Below, piece after piece: positions 24,051 to 33,807 of a stretch of 64,000 bases of DNA. Below the pieces are notes generated by a model. That model did no database searches. It was not told where the DNA came from and worked only from the letters and a program-made list of their open reading frames with translations. A program made the position numbers and the translations under genes. The DNA comes from Euglena gracilis. Lineage: Eukaryota > Euglenida > Euglenophyceae > Euglenales. The stretch is from the NCBI GenBank assembly GCA_039621445.1, contig CP154955.1, positions 56,087,453 to 56,151,452 of the forward strand. The letters run 5' to 3'. Within the stretch, counting starts at the first letter, position 1. Each line of letters starts with the position of its first letter.

Positions 24051-24859
24051 CAAGCCTCACTCAACTTACTAAAAAAACATCATTATTTTGGGGGAAATTG
24101 GCATAACCAAAAAATCCACACACCAAGCTTTCATTGCCACTGGGTGTCGCTTGACCAATCGGGTGTCGCTGGGCCAATCCGTAAACTCGTCTGTATCTCC
24201 GACACATCTCCCATTTTTCTGACAGAGATTCTCAAATTGCAAGAATGATGCTGGACACCCTGACTCCCCACCAATGGCCTGCCATCTCTGGCTCTACCCT
24301 CGACATTTGACAAAGCTGCCTCACGGTGCCTCACCACTTCCTGCGGTGCATGTGCAATCCCATGGCTCTTGCTGTGCGGCCACACCCTTTTCTGCCCCAT
24401 TTTCATTTTTTGGGGGGATTTCTCTGTGGTGAGGGTCAGCCAGAAGGGGTGTTTGCCATTTCACAACAACATCATTGGGGTCCAAGCGAGGCATAAAATG
24501 GGGCTTCCTGTTTATCCATCAACCCCCCTGAGGCGCCCGACCTTTGCAGAACAGGCAGGAGCACCACCGTTGAATCCAATTTGACAGCACTTTGGGATTA
24601 TAGATTTACTTGGTGGCCCTGGGAGGGATTTTCCCCCAGGCCCAAACCCACCCACCCAATCACCCCGCCGGGGGGGGGGGGGGTCCAACCACCCACCCAA
24701 AATCCAGCCAGAATTGGCTGACAACGGCGAAAGAAAATTACGCCCGGCCTTTGGCAGGGCAAAAACATGACCCATGGCACACCCCTCCGCTCCCCTCCCC
24801 TGGGGAGGGGGTGCAGAGGCCCCAACCAACCCACCCACTCACATGGGTGTTAAGTGATT

Positions 24860-25380
24860 AAATTAAGGGGTCGCTGAGCTCTTATCTCTTTAGAGTAAGA
24901 GCAAAGCTTACACCTGGGAAAAAGGGGGGGGGCGGACTCCCCCCCCCGTCCCCCCCCCCCCGGGTCGGGGCCACCTCGGGAACTGGCGGGTTATCACCGT
25001 CACCCCGACCCCGTTCCTGGAATTTTTTTTTCAGTCGCGAGCGACTGGATTTCTAGTTTCCGAATCACCTCCGTTTGACCCCCAACTCCCCGCCAGGCCC
25101 AATTTATTCACGCACGAAGGGGTCTACACTGGGTAGGATTGGCCCGCCCCCTTGGACCCTGCCATTTCGGGCCCAAAAATCAATATTTTCAAAACATTTC
25201 GAAAATGATGCAAAATCAAAGAAAATATCCGGAGACCTAATTTGAAGCCCTTGGAATGCCCCATCTACCCATATTTTGATTTCCCCGCAACTCCCCGCCA
25301 TGCCCGAGATACGGCCGTTTTTTTCGGCCAAATTGGGACATTTTGTACACTTCTTCCACTGTCAGACTTAGCCGTTTTCG
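24860..25380. other. Spacer without a supported gene
   Basis: G- and C-runs near 24920-24965, then unique-looking sequence. No feature supported. Confidence 0.4.
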
Positions 25381-25387
25381 CCCCAAA

Positions 25388-25945
25388 AAAGTCGAAAAAA
25401 AACCCCAAAAATTGAAAAAAAATCATCGGCCCAAAATCATGTTTTTTGGCCTCCCAGACCTGGAAAAAAGTGTTTTCGAGCCGAAAACGAGCGTTTTTTT
25501 TTTTTTGACCCCCGAGCCCCCCGTTTTGGGCCGGAATCCTATGGACTTTGGGTCAAAACCCGGTCAAAAAAAGTCGAAAAAAATCGAAATTTTTTTTGCC
25601 CGAAACGATGTTTTTGGGCCTCCCGGACCCGGAAAAACTGTTTTTGAGCCGAAAATGAACGTTTTTCGACCCGCCAGCGCCCCGGACTTTGGGTCAAAAC
25701 CGGCTCAAAAAAGTCGAAAAAAAAGCGAAAATTTCCTTTTTCCCGAAACGATGTTTTTTGGCCTCCTGGACCCGGAAAAGCTGCTTTTGAGCCGAAAATG
25801 AGCGTTTTTTAACCCGCCAGCGCCCCGTTCTGGGCCGCCAACCCATTGACTTTGGCCAAAAACGGTCGAAAAAAATCGAATTTTTTTTTGCCCAAAACGA
25901 TGCATTTTCGCCACCTGGATCCGGAAAAACTGTTTTTGCGCCAAA
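25388..25945. repeat. Degenerate tandem repeat, four units of about 140-180 bp
   Basis: Each unit contains GTCGAAAAAA, CCGAAACGATGTTTTTGG or a variant, CC(C/T)GGACC(C/T)GGAAAA, TTTGAGCCGAAAA and GACCC(G/C)(C/A)(C/G)AGC. GTCGAAAA starts lie near 25390, 25571, 25713 and 25866. Confidence 0.75.
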
Positions 25946-25949
25946 CAGT

Positions 25950-26200
25950 GTGCAGAACCTGCACCCATACAGTCTTTTTGTTGTTTCATAACAAATGGAG
26001 CACGATGGAGTGCACAGTCGCAGCCGATTTGTCACGGTTTTGCTGTTTGATTTTTTTAACCACAGTGCAGAGCCTGCACACCACTATTTGTTCTGGTCCA
26101 TCGGAAGTGGAGTGCACAACGTGCACCAAATCAATCAAACTTTTGAATTGGGCCTTCACACTTTTTTTTTTGCATGGCATGCAGAGCCTGCACCCAAACC
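25950..26200. repeat. 115-bp spaced palindromes GTGCAGA(A/G)CCTGCAC
   Basis: The palindrome-like 15-mer occurs at 25950 and 26065 and, with a changed first base, near 26179, almost exactly 115 bp apart. Some flanking text is shared (TTTCATAACAA after the first and third) but most of each unit is not alike. Confidence 0.6.
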
Positions 26201-27189
26201 TTCTTTGAGCCGTTTCATAACAACAACCCAGCCCGATGTTCCCCCCGTGCCCACTTGGGCCGGTGGGGGGGGGGGGATAAGGGGCCTTCGGCCAACATCA
26301 CAGTCCTCAATGGGGAGTGTGGGGTGTGGGTCATGGAAGAACATTTTTGGACTTCCGTGGCACACAGGGGGTATTGGTCAACAGGAAAACCACAAAAGGG
26401 AATACTAGGTAAATGAGAGATGAAATGCTTGAAATTCAGCTTGGTGTTCGATGTAATAGAATGGATCGAATATCTGTGAACATTCAAAAGCTCGCAGCCC
26501 TTGAATCCAGCATCTCTTGTGGCGAACTCCTTGCAAGCCAGATGATTGGTGCCATGAAGTGGGTTCAAATCATGTTCAATATTTGCATTTTAATTGTCAT
26601 TTGCCTTGGCACATTGTTTCCAACAGCTACATTGCTTCAACCAAGAAAGCAACTTTACAATTTCTTTCAAAAATGAAATTCTCATCCCCAGTCCCAGCTT
26701 TGGAATCCGGGTACCCTCACCTCCCCTCAAAATGGTCACCCTCTGGGCGGCGAGGGACCCCAAAATAACCACTCTGGGAGGGGGGACACTTTGGAGGGGG
26801 AGGGGGTCAAATTTTGGCCAAAAGGAATGGCCACTTTGAGGGGGTAAACCAAAATTTGCCAACTTTTTTGTCCACTTTGAGGGGGGGAGCTTTGAGGGGG
26901 GGGAGGGAAGACGGGCCCCAGACTCACGGGGTCTATGACCTTCAACGGGGTGGAGAAATTCCCACCCGACTCCACATTTTTGGCTCTTTGGCCAGTAGAA
27001 TTCGGTATTTCTGGCACCTTGTTGCTAAAAAATTTTTTTTAGGTATTTAGAAGGTATTTCCAAGCACTCAAGCAACAAAAGTGTGGCAATGCTTGGAACT
27101 TCAGGAAACAAAATGCGGCATCACATTGGGAAAAATCCCCATAACCCCGGACTCACTTGGACCTGGTTGGTGACTAGGAATTTCTTAAG

Positions 27190-27610
27190 GACCCGGGGGG
27201 GGGGGGGCCAGCCTCCGGCTTGCAAAAAAGCTGCTTTCTGGAAATGAGCTGCTGGCTGGACCCCCCCCCCCCCGGAGGGTGGATCCAGCCAGCAGCCCAC
27301 GGTGGGCTGGGTCGATGGAAAACAAAATTTTCTAACACATTTTTGCCATTTTCGACATTTTGAGGGATGGAGCTAGATCAAAGCCGGGGGGCTGTGATGG
27401 AGGAAGCTGTGATGAAGGGGAAAATGCATGGATGGGTGAGCTGGGCAGCCCAGTTGGCTGGCCAGCCTGCGGCCGGCTGGCCAGGCTTCCAGCCAGGCTG
27501 GACCCGACTTTATTTCACTTGACCCCCCGGGGGGGGCTCCCAGCCCGAACTTGCGCTACTGGCTGGATTTGAGCTGCTGGCTGGCTGGACCCCCCCCCCC
27601 TGGGGATGGG
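27190..27610. repeat. GCTGGCTGGACC modules with C-run/G-run palindromes
   Basis: Several GCTGGCTGGACCC words next to CCCCCC...GGGGGG palindromes (near 27260 and 27525). The same module set is found at 29030-29460 and in earlier spacers. Confidence 0.6.
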
Positions 27611-27649
27611 GTACCCTCCGGCTTAAGAAATTCCTTGTTGGTGACTAAA

Positions 27650-28290
27650 GGGTCAAACGAACGCCGAACTTTGGTAACCCCCCCAAATAATACCCCCCCC
27701 CCCAAATAATACCCCCCCCCAAATAATACCCCCCCCCCCTCGGGGTCCGACTTCGGCCGCCGAAATAATCCCCCCCCCCCCCCTGTTCCGGGCCGAAGGC
27801 CCCGATTTTTGACCTGAAAATGTCGGTACCACCCCCCACCCCCCATATTGTCCCCCCCCCATATTGTCCCTCGGCCCGGCCGACGAGGGGTTTTTTTGGC
27901 TCGGTCAATGAAATTTCCTTTGGTACCCCCATATTGTCCCCCCCCCCATATTGTCCCTTCGGGCCTCCGGGGGAGAGGTCGGTGGGACAATATGGGGGGG
28001 GGGGGGGTGGTAAAAACCACAATCTCTGACAACAAATTACGAAAAAAAATCAACTTTTCTGGCTCATCTGACCTCCATAAAATGGTAAATTTCACAAGAA
28101 AGTGCAAAAAAGACCCCAAAGGGGGTTTTGGGTGCTATTTTGGGTTTTACAGGACTTCAAAAAATTTCGAAAAGTTTGGAAAAAATAATACCCCCCCCCA
28201 AATAATACCCCCCCCCTCGGGCTGGGACTTCGGGCGAAAAAACAATACCCCGGGGGGGTATTATTTGGGGGGGGGGGGTTACCAAAGCTC
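27650..28290. repeat. Dispersed repeat, copy 2 (inverted partner at 1973-2390)
   Basis: Carries several CCAAATAATACCCCCC units at both sides, CCCCATATTGTCCC units, and a central 180 bp that matches the reverse complement of 2050-2240 in order and spacing of landmarks. No gene supported. Confidence 0.7.
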
Positions 28291-28699
28291 CAAAGCTCCA
28301 ATTGCCAAATGCAATTGTAAAAATGCTGAAAATGCCAAATTTTTGTTACCAAAGTGCCAGACATGCCAAGCTAAATGCTAAAACTTCGATGATTAAAATG
28401 CCGAAAATGCCAAATTCGACCTTACTGGCGTGTGGAGGCAGGCAATGCATGGTGCAAACGGCAGAAAACTGCCTGGAACATCAAGAAAAGTTGCACAAAA
28501 GAACAAAGGAGCCTGGTGGGTCCATGGACTCCAACTCAGGCGTGAGTTCAGGGCCCCTGTCACCCGGTTTCAAAAACCAGACCCCTAAACCCCCCCCCCA
28601 AAAATAAGACCGGGGGTCCATTTCATGGGTCGGTTGCTGGAAAGCCCGAGGGGGGGTCTTATTCATGGGGGGGGTCCATTTTATGGATTTTTGCTGGAA

Positions 28700-29320
28700 A
28701 AATTTTCGACCCCCTAAATGTCCAAAAATGGCACCCCAAAATACCACTTTTCGAAAAATTCGGCGCTTCGCGCCAGACAAATAGGGTAAAATATGCTGAA
28801 TTTGTGTGAAAACAGTCCCAAAATAGCAGATTTTCCCCCCCAAAATGTACCATTTTTCAAAAATCCGGCGCTTTGCGCCGGCAGGGGGGGTCTTATTCAT
28901 GGGGGGGGTCCATTTCATGGATTTTTGCTCGGACCGGCCAGGGGGGGTCTTATTTTTGGGGGGGGGTCCATTTTATGGGGGGGTCTTATTTTTGGGGGGG
29001 GTTTAGCATACATCTCTTTAAGGACCCCGGGGGGGGTGCTGGGCTAGGGCTAGAAATTTGGGCTGGCTAGAAATTTGGGGTGGCTGGCCCCCCCCCCCCC
29101 CCCGGGGGGGGGGAGGGGGGGCTGGGCCCCGGCTGGACCCGAACCGGGGCGAGCGGGACTGAAATCGGAAAAATGCCCAAAAATGACCTACAGAACACAG
29201 TTTTGAAAAAATGATGCATCTGAAACCCCCCAAAAATGCCCCAAACGCCCCCCAAACCCCATTTTTGGCCACTTTTGAACACAGTTTTTCAAAAAAATTC
29301 GGCGCTTTGCGCCGAAAAAT
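28700..29320. repeat. Three GCGC hairpins, two with a shared leader
   Basis: GGCGC-TTC-GCGCC at 28762-28774, CCGGCGC-TTT-GCGCCGG at 28865-28881 and TTCGGCGC-TTT-GCGCCGAA at 29298-29316. Each is preceded by a text of the type TTTTTCAAAAAAATT, so hairpin and leader form one module. Confidence 0.8.
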
Positions 29321-29915
29321 TTTGGGCTGGACCCCCAAAAAGGGGCTGGCTAGCTGGGCTAGCAGCACCCCCCCCCCCGGGGGGGGTGCTGCTGCGGCTG
29401 GGCTGGGCCCAAATCGGGGCTGGCTGCAGCCGCCCCCCCCCCCCGGGGGGGTTCGCAAAACCTTAGAGAGATGTATGACCCCTAGACGCCGGCTCGGGTG
29501 TGAGTCTGGTCTAGGAACCAGTTTACGACATCGAAACCGAGTTTTGGCAAACATTGCAAATTTGAGGGGGAGTTTGGGGAATGGGACAGTTGTGCCGAAG
29601 GCGCTGCGGTCCCCGCCCAGGCTCCTCCCAAATCTTTGCCAAACACAGTTCTTGATGTAGAAAAAAAGAAAATTTTTGTGTGGATAAAAATTTGACCACT
29701 TTTAGACATTTCAGATGACGAAAAATTGGGACAAAAAGCAACAACAAGGCTTGTTGGGGGAATGAAAACCTAGAAATTTGGGTGTCAAACCGAATCATGG
29801 GTTGGAAGATATCGTTGGAAAAGGACATTGAACATTGTTGGGGAGTGATTGCAAGACATGGAACACAAGAATGAGAAAGAAAATCATCCCTGTTGGAGGA
29901 ATGAATCTCTGATGG

Positions 29916-30588
29916 TCAATCATAAATTGTACGTCCAAAAAAGTAGTTGCCAGAAACCCGGCAAATTGTCGATGCCATCCTGGCTTTCGTAACAGGAAAT
30001 TGTACCGTCGAAGAAAAAGCCACGGGCTTTTTCCTTGTAGAGTTTGACCATGCTGTGATGTACTTCAGGAGCAACAACCCAAGGGTGTTGTTCCTCGTAG
30101 TACTTGTGCATAATTGTATCACATCTGTCTGAGATCCAGAACAGATGGTCAATCATAAATTGTACGTCCAGGTCGTAACCCGGTTGTGAGCCTTCGCTCT
30201 TTCCTTTGCCTTTCTGGCCTTTCTGTCCTTTTGCGACTTCGCGCTCTTGTTCGTTCCAACGGTATGCACCGTCTTTTCGGTATGCTCGTGTTTTTATCCA
30301 CATTGTAACAGTTACACCTGTGGTGTAGTGTCCAGCAATGTCATCAGAGGGTTTGTCTGGTCGCATTTGGTGATAGATTTCTTGTAAGGAACGTTGAACG
30401 TTGGACGGGATAGGCAGGTCATTATTGTCCTGACGATCACGTTGCTCCTGCGCGCTTTGTGGATCGTCGTCCAAACGACGACGTTGTGTGTCTGGCGTTG
30501 GACGTGTTTGTGGTGGTGTTGCAAACTCCGGTCCACGCGGACGTTTGCGCGCGTCAACATTGTACTTTCTGAGTGCATTACAGTACAT
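29916..30588 (-). pseudogene. Element D gag, C-terminal part (split off by the LINE insertion)
   Basis: The minus strand frame reads ALRKYNVDARKRPRGPEFAT, a Gln/Lys/Gly-rich linker (GQKGQKGKGKSEG), then YDLDVQFMIDHLFWISDR and GFWQLLFWTYNL. KR(P/D)RGPE, the KGKG linker, Y-D-x-D-x-x-F and GFW.L.FW all have counterparts in ORF X/Y of element A (51019-50100), so the two are homologous. Removing the LINE and one GTACAT copy joins this frame to the gag part at 37075-38410 through SKAMYCNALRKY, with a single-base shift. It ends at 29916 where a 26-bp word from inside the ORF is repeated out of frame. Confidence 0.65.
30583..30588. repeat. Left target-site duplication of the LINE insertion (GTACAT)
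   Basis: GTACAT here and at 37069-37074 brackets the LINE block. Deleting the block and one copy restores a continuous gag-like reading apart from one base. Confidence 0.55.
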
Positions 30589-30590
30589 TC

Positions 30591-30867
30591 AAAATATGAC
30601 GCCACCTGTGGGAGGATGGGATGGACCTGCATTCCATTTGTTGTTGACTGCTATGGTGGCTTAGGCCAAGAAGCGCTAACCTTAATGTCAACACTGATGA
30701 AGCTTCTCCTCGGTCAACAAGATGCATGGTCAAAACGCAAAACTGAAGCCGGCGCATAGCAACAACTTGCGCGAGAGATCGCGCGACAAGTAATCTGGGG
30801 ACGGTATGCCGGCAACGACACAGATCCAGACGTAACCAACACCATACACCAACCGTATTGTCTGTAA
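30591..30867 (+). pseudogene. LINE endonuclease C-terminus, 5'-truncated copy with internal stop
   Basis: Reads KYDATCGRMGWTCIPFVVDC then YGGLGQEALTLMSTLMKLL, GQQDAWSKRKTEAGA, an in-frame TAG (30757-30759), QQLAREIARQVIWGRY and, at the end, IHQPYCL with a TAA at 30865. Each block aligns with the C-terminus of the long LINE (KYGDGCQRRGWTFIPFVLDC ... PYCAS). It is a typical 5'-truncated dead copy. The natural stop is at the same place in both copies, TAA here and TAG there. Confidence 0.85.
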
Positions 30868-30869
30868 AG

Positions 30870-31608
30870 AAGACCATTACGACCCCTAGACACAGAACAA
30901 ACATTTGTCCTTAAACCATTCACAACTTGTCAATAAAGCAAACAACGTTACCCAGCCATCAGCAACCTGTGTCCCACATTGACAAGAGAAGTGGCCGTCA
31001 ATTGGCTTGTCGAACAGTGGTGGAGCCATCTGGAACGGTGGATCCCACCACCCATTGCCCATTTCAGACGGAGTAAGCAATTTGACCACACGGTCGAAGA
31101 CTCCATGACACACCAACCGTACGCGTAACCAACCGCAAGTCTAAAAGGACAACCAAACCCTAACCGCACTGAAAACAGAGCCTTCCCTGCGCCAACTCCC
31201 CTAAACCCAAACCTAAACATGTCGCTGCCACAACCTCAACACTCAACACTCAACAGTCCCCATGGCCGTTTCTATTGAACCTTCCCTTCTGTTGAACCTT
31301 CTCTGCCGCTGTACACTTTCCTCTCACACTCGCTGTCTCCCCTCCGTACTGTGCCCCTCACCGCCCTTCATCTACTTCACCTTCGACTCTCGCCCCTCCC
31401 ACAGTCCCCACTGCATCTGCGGACAATTTAATGTAAATATCTCACCCGCCATGAACTTCGGCTCGGAGTGTCCCTCCTAGGCCGCACGGGGCTTTCTGAG
31501 TGTCTATTTTTTTTCGTCTCCACACGTGCTCATGGCCTGAAAGCCCCGAGTGGGGTCTGAAGTTCAGAAGTACAATTGCCAGCAGCAAGCAGCCCCAAGG
31601 TTTGAAGA
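30870..31608 (+). other. LINE 3' UTR of the fragment and 5' UTR of the long copy
   Basis: No ORF of note. The plus strand is C/T-rich from 31200 to 31400. The boundary between the two LINE copies lies somewhere here, possibly near the change in composition around 31440-31500; I cannot place it exactly. Confidence 0.5.
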
Positions 31609-33807
31609 GTGGATTTGAACTACCTGAAGTTCCAACCTACAACTCAAAAGTGCAAGTCCGAGATACAGTACAGTACAGTACAGACACTGGAGTGGTTCAT
31701 CTCCTTGAGGATGCAACAGCAGCACAACATCACCATCTGCACCAGTTGGCTGGAAGTATTATCCCTGTTTCACTATACTTTGCTGTACCACCTGTGCTGT
31801 AACATAGCGTTCACAGTTCCAACCTGCACTGCGGCCCCAGGGCCTTATAAACATTTCACAGAGTTGGCCCCAGGGCCCAAGACTTCAGCCATGATGCTGT
31901 CCAATTTTGCCCCAGGGCTCAACACATTTCAAGCCAAAACTGGCACAGGAGAGTTTTTCACAAATGTGGCCCCAGGGCCCCAGACTTTTGCCATGATGCT
32001 GTCAAATTTTGCCACAGGGATCAACACATTTCCAACCAAATGTGGCACAGAAAAGATTTTCACAAATGTCGCCCCAGGGCCCAAGGCTTTTGCCATGATG
32101 CTGTCAAATTTTGCCACAGGGATCAACACACTTCCGACCGAATGTGGTACAAAAAAGTTTTTCACAGATGTGGCCCAAGGGCCCAAGGCTCCAGCCAAGA
32201 TGCTGTCCAATTCTGCCCCAGGGCTCAACACATTCCAAGCCAAAACTGGCACAGAAATTTTTTTCAGAAATGTGGCCAAAGGGCCCAAGGCTCCAGCCAA
32301 GACGCTGTCCAATTCTGCCCCAGGGCTCAACACATTCCAAGCCAAAAATGGCACAGAAATGTTTTTCAGAGATGGGGTACGAAAAAAGCAGGGCCGAACA
32401 CCCCAGTTCCGTGGGGGACGGAAAGGACTCCCCCTTGGCGGCAGCCATGACAACTTCACCATTTGGACCCGGCGTAGCCTACTGAGATGCTCCACATGGG
32501 GGTTTTCGAGGGCGGCGGAGCCGAAAAAGCGGTCCCCGGCCTGCCGAAACGCGGCGGGAGGCCGGAAACAGCCAGGCCAAATTTTCAGGTCCCGTGGCAC
32601 ACTGGAACCACTGCCCCCCGGCATCGGCCATCAGCGTTGCTTCACAATGACGACCCGGCGGTGCCCGCTCAGACGTCCACTAGGGGGGTTTTCGAGGGCG
32701 GCGGACCAGAAAAAGCGGTACCCGGCCCGCCGAAATGCGGCGGGAGGCCGGAAACCGCCAGACCGAATTTTCTGGTCCCATGGCATACTGGAACCACTGC
32801 CCCCCGGCATCGGCCAACACAGTTGCTTCACAATGACGACCCGGCGGTGCCCGCTCAGACGTCCACTAGGGGGGTTTTCAAGGGCGGCGGACCCAAAAAA
32901 GCGGCCCTCATCCCGCCGAAACGCGGCGGGAGGCCCGAAACGGCCACGCCGAGTTTTCCCGTCCCGTGGGATAGGGGAACCACTGCCGCCCGGTCGCGGC
33001 AATTACCATTTCTCCGCGACAATGACCCGGCAGAGCCTGCTGAGAGGCCCCTCAGGGGGGTTTTTGAGGTCGCCGAGTCCGAATATCTGCTCAAATCGCC
33101 GCAGTGGAGCCGCCCGAGCCGGCATTCGTCTAGACCGTCCTGGTGGAGAGCGGAGCAAGGACAAGGACAAGGATCAAGGACAAGGACCTGATGGCAAGCG
33201 CGACACTGTCTTGGCCCTCGATCGCCAAACCGCAACCGGGCACCAAAAGACAGGGCGGGGGAGCCTATTGTCCTGTGGCGATGTGGAGAGCAACCCGGGG
33301 CCTCCCACCCGGCGGCTTGACATTCCCTCAAGCAGGGGCGACTTGCTTTCTCGCAGTGAAGGGGAACACAACTTGGGCCCGCAACTGCAGGGGGGAACGG
33401 CACCGTCCCCCTGCCGGGCAATGGACTTTGACATGACCACAGATCCGGAGCGGGCGGTTGGATTCTTGCTGGCCACAACCCTCGTGCCACCCCTGGCTGC
33501 GGGTCCCATGGAAGCGGCCTCTACCCAGGATGCCAACAACCTTCAACAGCTGTTACAAGACCTCATCAGCCGACCACCCCCGGAAGCGTCACTTGGGGCG
33601 GTCTCAAACACCAGGGGCCCAAGCGCCCTAGATGATGCCGACGTGGAAATGAATGCCGTGTTCCTGCCGGGAATGAGAACGGGCTCTCCTTTGACGGATC
33701 CGTGCCCACCACTGTCACCCTCGTGGACAGACATATCCCTGGACCACCGGGGGACGGTATCAATCATCCCGAAAGGGGCCTTGCCGGCTGTCTGTGATTC
33801 ATACTGA
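31609..33807 (+). CDS. LINE ORF, N-terminal polyprotein part with two in-frame repeat arrays and a 2A motif
   Basis: 732 codons as read from the ATG at 31609. Residues about 87-256 are five 34-residue repeats of the type APGPKAFAMMLSNFATGIN. Residues about 287-490 are about 3.3 basic 62-residue repeats (RRCPLRRPLGGFSRAAD...). Residues about 553-565 are SLLSCGDVESNPGP, a 2A ribosome-skipping motif, followed by a degenerate copy. The rest is a proline-rich linker before a TGA at 33805-33807. The frame continues unchanged beyond that TGA into the reverse transcriptase, so the ancestral element had a single ORF of about 1,686 codons. The basic repeats may bind nucleic acid; that is inference. No zinc finger is recognisable. 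Confidence 0.8.
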   Translation: MDLNYLKFQPTTQKCKSEIQYSTVQTLEWFISLRMQQQHNITICTSWLEVLSLFHYTLLYHLCCNIAFTVPTCTAAPGPYKHFTELAPGPKTSAMMLSNFAPGLNTFQAKTGTGEFFTNVAPGPQTFAMMLSNFATGINTFPTKCGTEKIFTNVAPGPKAFAMMLSNFATGINTLPTECGTKKFFTDVAQGPKAPAKMLSNSAPGLNTFQAKTGTEIFFRNVAKGPKAPAKTLSNSAPGLNTFQAKNGTEMFFRDGVRKKQGRTPQFRGGRKGLPLGGSHDNFTIWTRRSLLRCSTWGFSRAAEPKKRSPACRNAAGGRKQPGQIFRSRGTLEPLPPGIGHQRCFTMTTRRCPLRRPLGGFSRAADQKKRYPARRNAAGGRKPPDRIFWSHGILEPLPPGIGQHSCFTMTTRRCPLRRPLGGFSRAADPKKRPSSRRNAAGGPKRPRRVFPSRGIGEPLPPGRGNYHFSATMTRQSLLRGPSGGFLRSPSPNICSNRRSGAARAGIRLDRPGGERSKDKDKDQGQGPDGKRDTVLALDRQTATGHQKTGRGSLLSCGDVESNPGPPTRRLDIPSSRGDLLSRSEGEHNLGPQLQGGTAPSPCRAMDFDMTTDPERAVGFLLATTLVPPLAAGPMEAASTQDANNLQQLLQDLISRPPPEASLGAVSNTRGPSALDDADVEMNAVFLPGMRTGSPLTDPCPPLSPSWTDISLDHRGTVSIIPKGALPAVCDSY
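31867..32376 (+). repeat. Five 102-bp in-frame tandem repeats
   Basis: The GCCC(C/A)A(G/A)GGCCC word starts at 31867, 31969, 32071, 32173 and 32275, exactly 102 bp apart. 102 is 34 codons, and the unit is conserved at protein level (LSNxAxGxNTxxxxxGTExFF). Confidence 0.95.
32467..33070 (+). repeat. 186-bp in-frame tandem repeats, about 3.3 copies
   Basis: ACCCGGC starts at 32467, 32653, 32839 and 33025, exactly 186 bp (62 codons) apart. The unit is rich in Arg, Gly and Pro with a conserved RRNAAGG core and an LEPLPPGIG end. Confidence 0.95.
33262..33303 (+). other. 2A ribosome-skipping site
   Basis: Codons for LLSCGDVESNPGP, with the skip expected between Gly (33298-33300) and Pro (33301-33303). 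It has every invariant residue of the canonical D-(V/I)-E-x-N-P-G-P motif and the upstream LLxCGD context seen in active 2A peptides. It would separate the repeat domain from the reverse transcriptase without a protease. Confidence 0.9.
33340..33381 (+). other. Degenerate second 2A-like copy
   Basis: DLLSRSEGEHNLGP aligns residue by residue with SLLSCGDVESNPGP: LLS, the acidic residue, E, N, G and P are kept, but the essential N-P-G-P is N-L-G-P, so it should not skip. It lies 78 bp downstream of the intact copy in the same frame. Confidence 0.6.

Noticed and set aside
23719-24060. Proline-rich ORFs on the minus strand
   Set aside because: Translation of long C-runs; no other coding sign.
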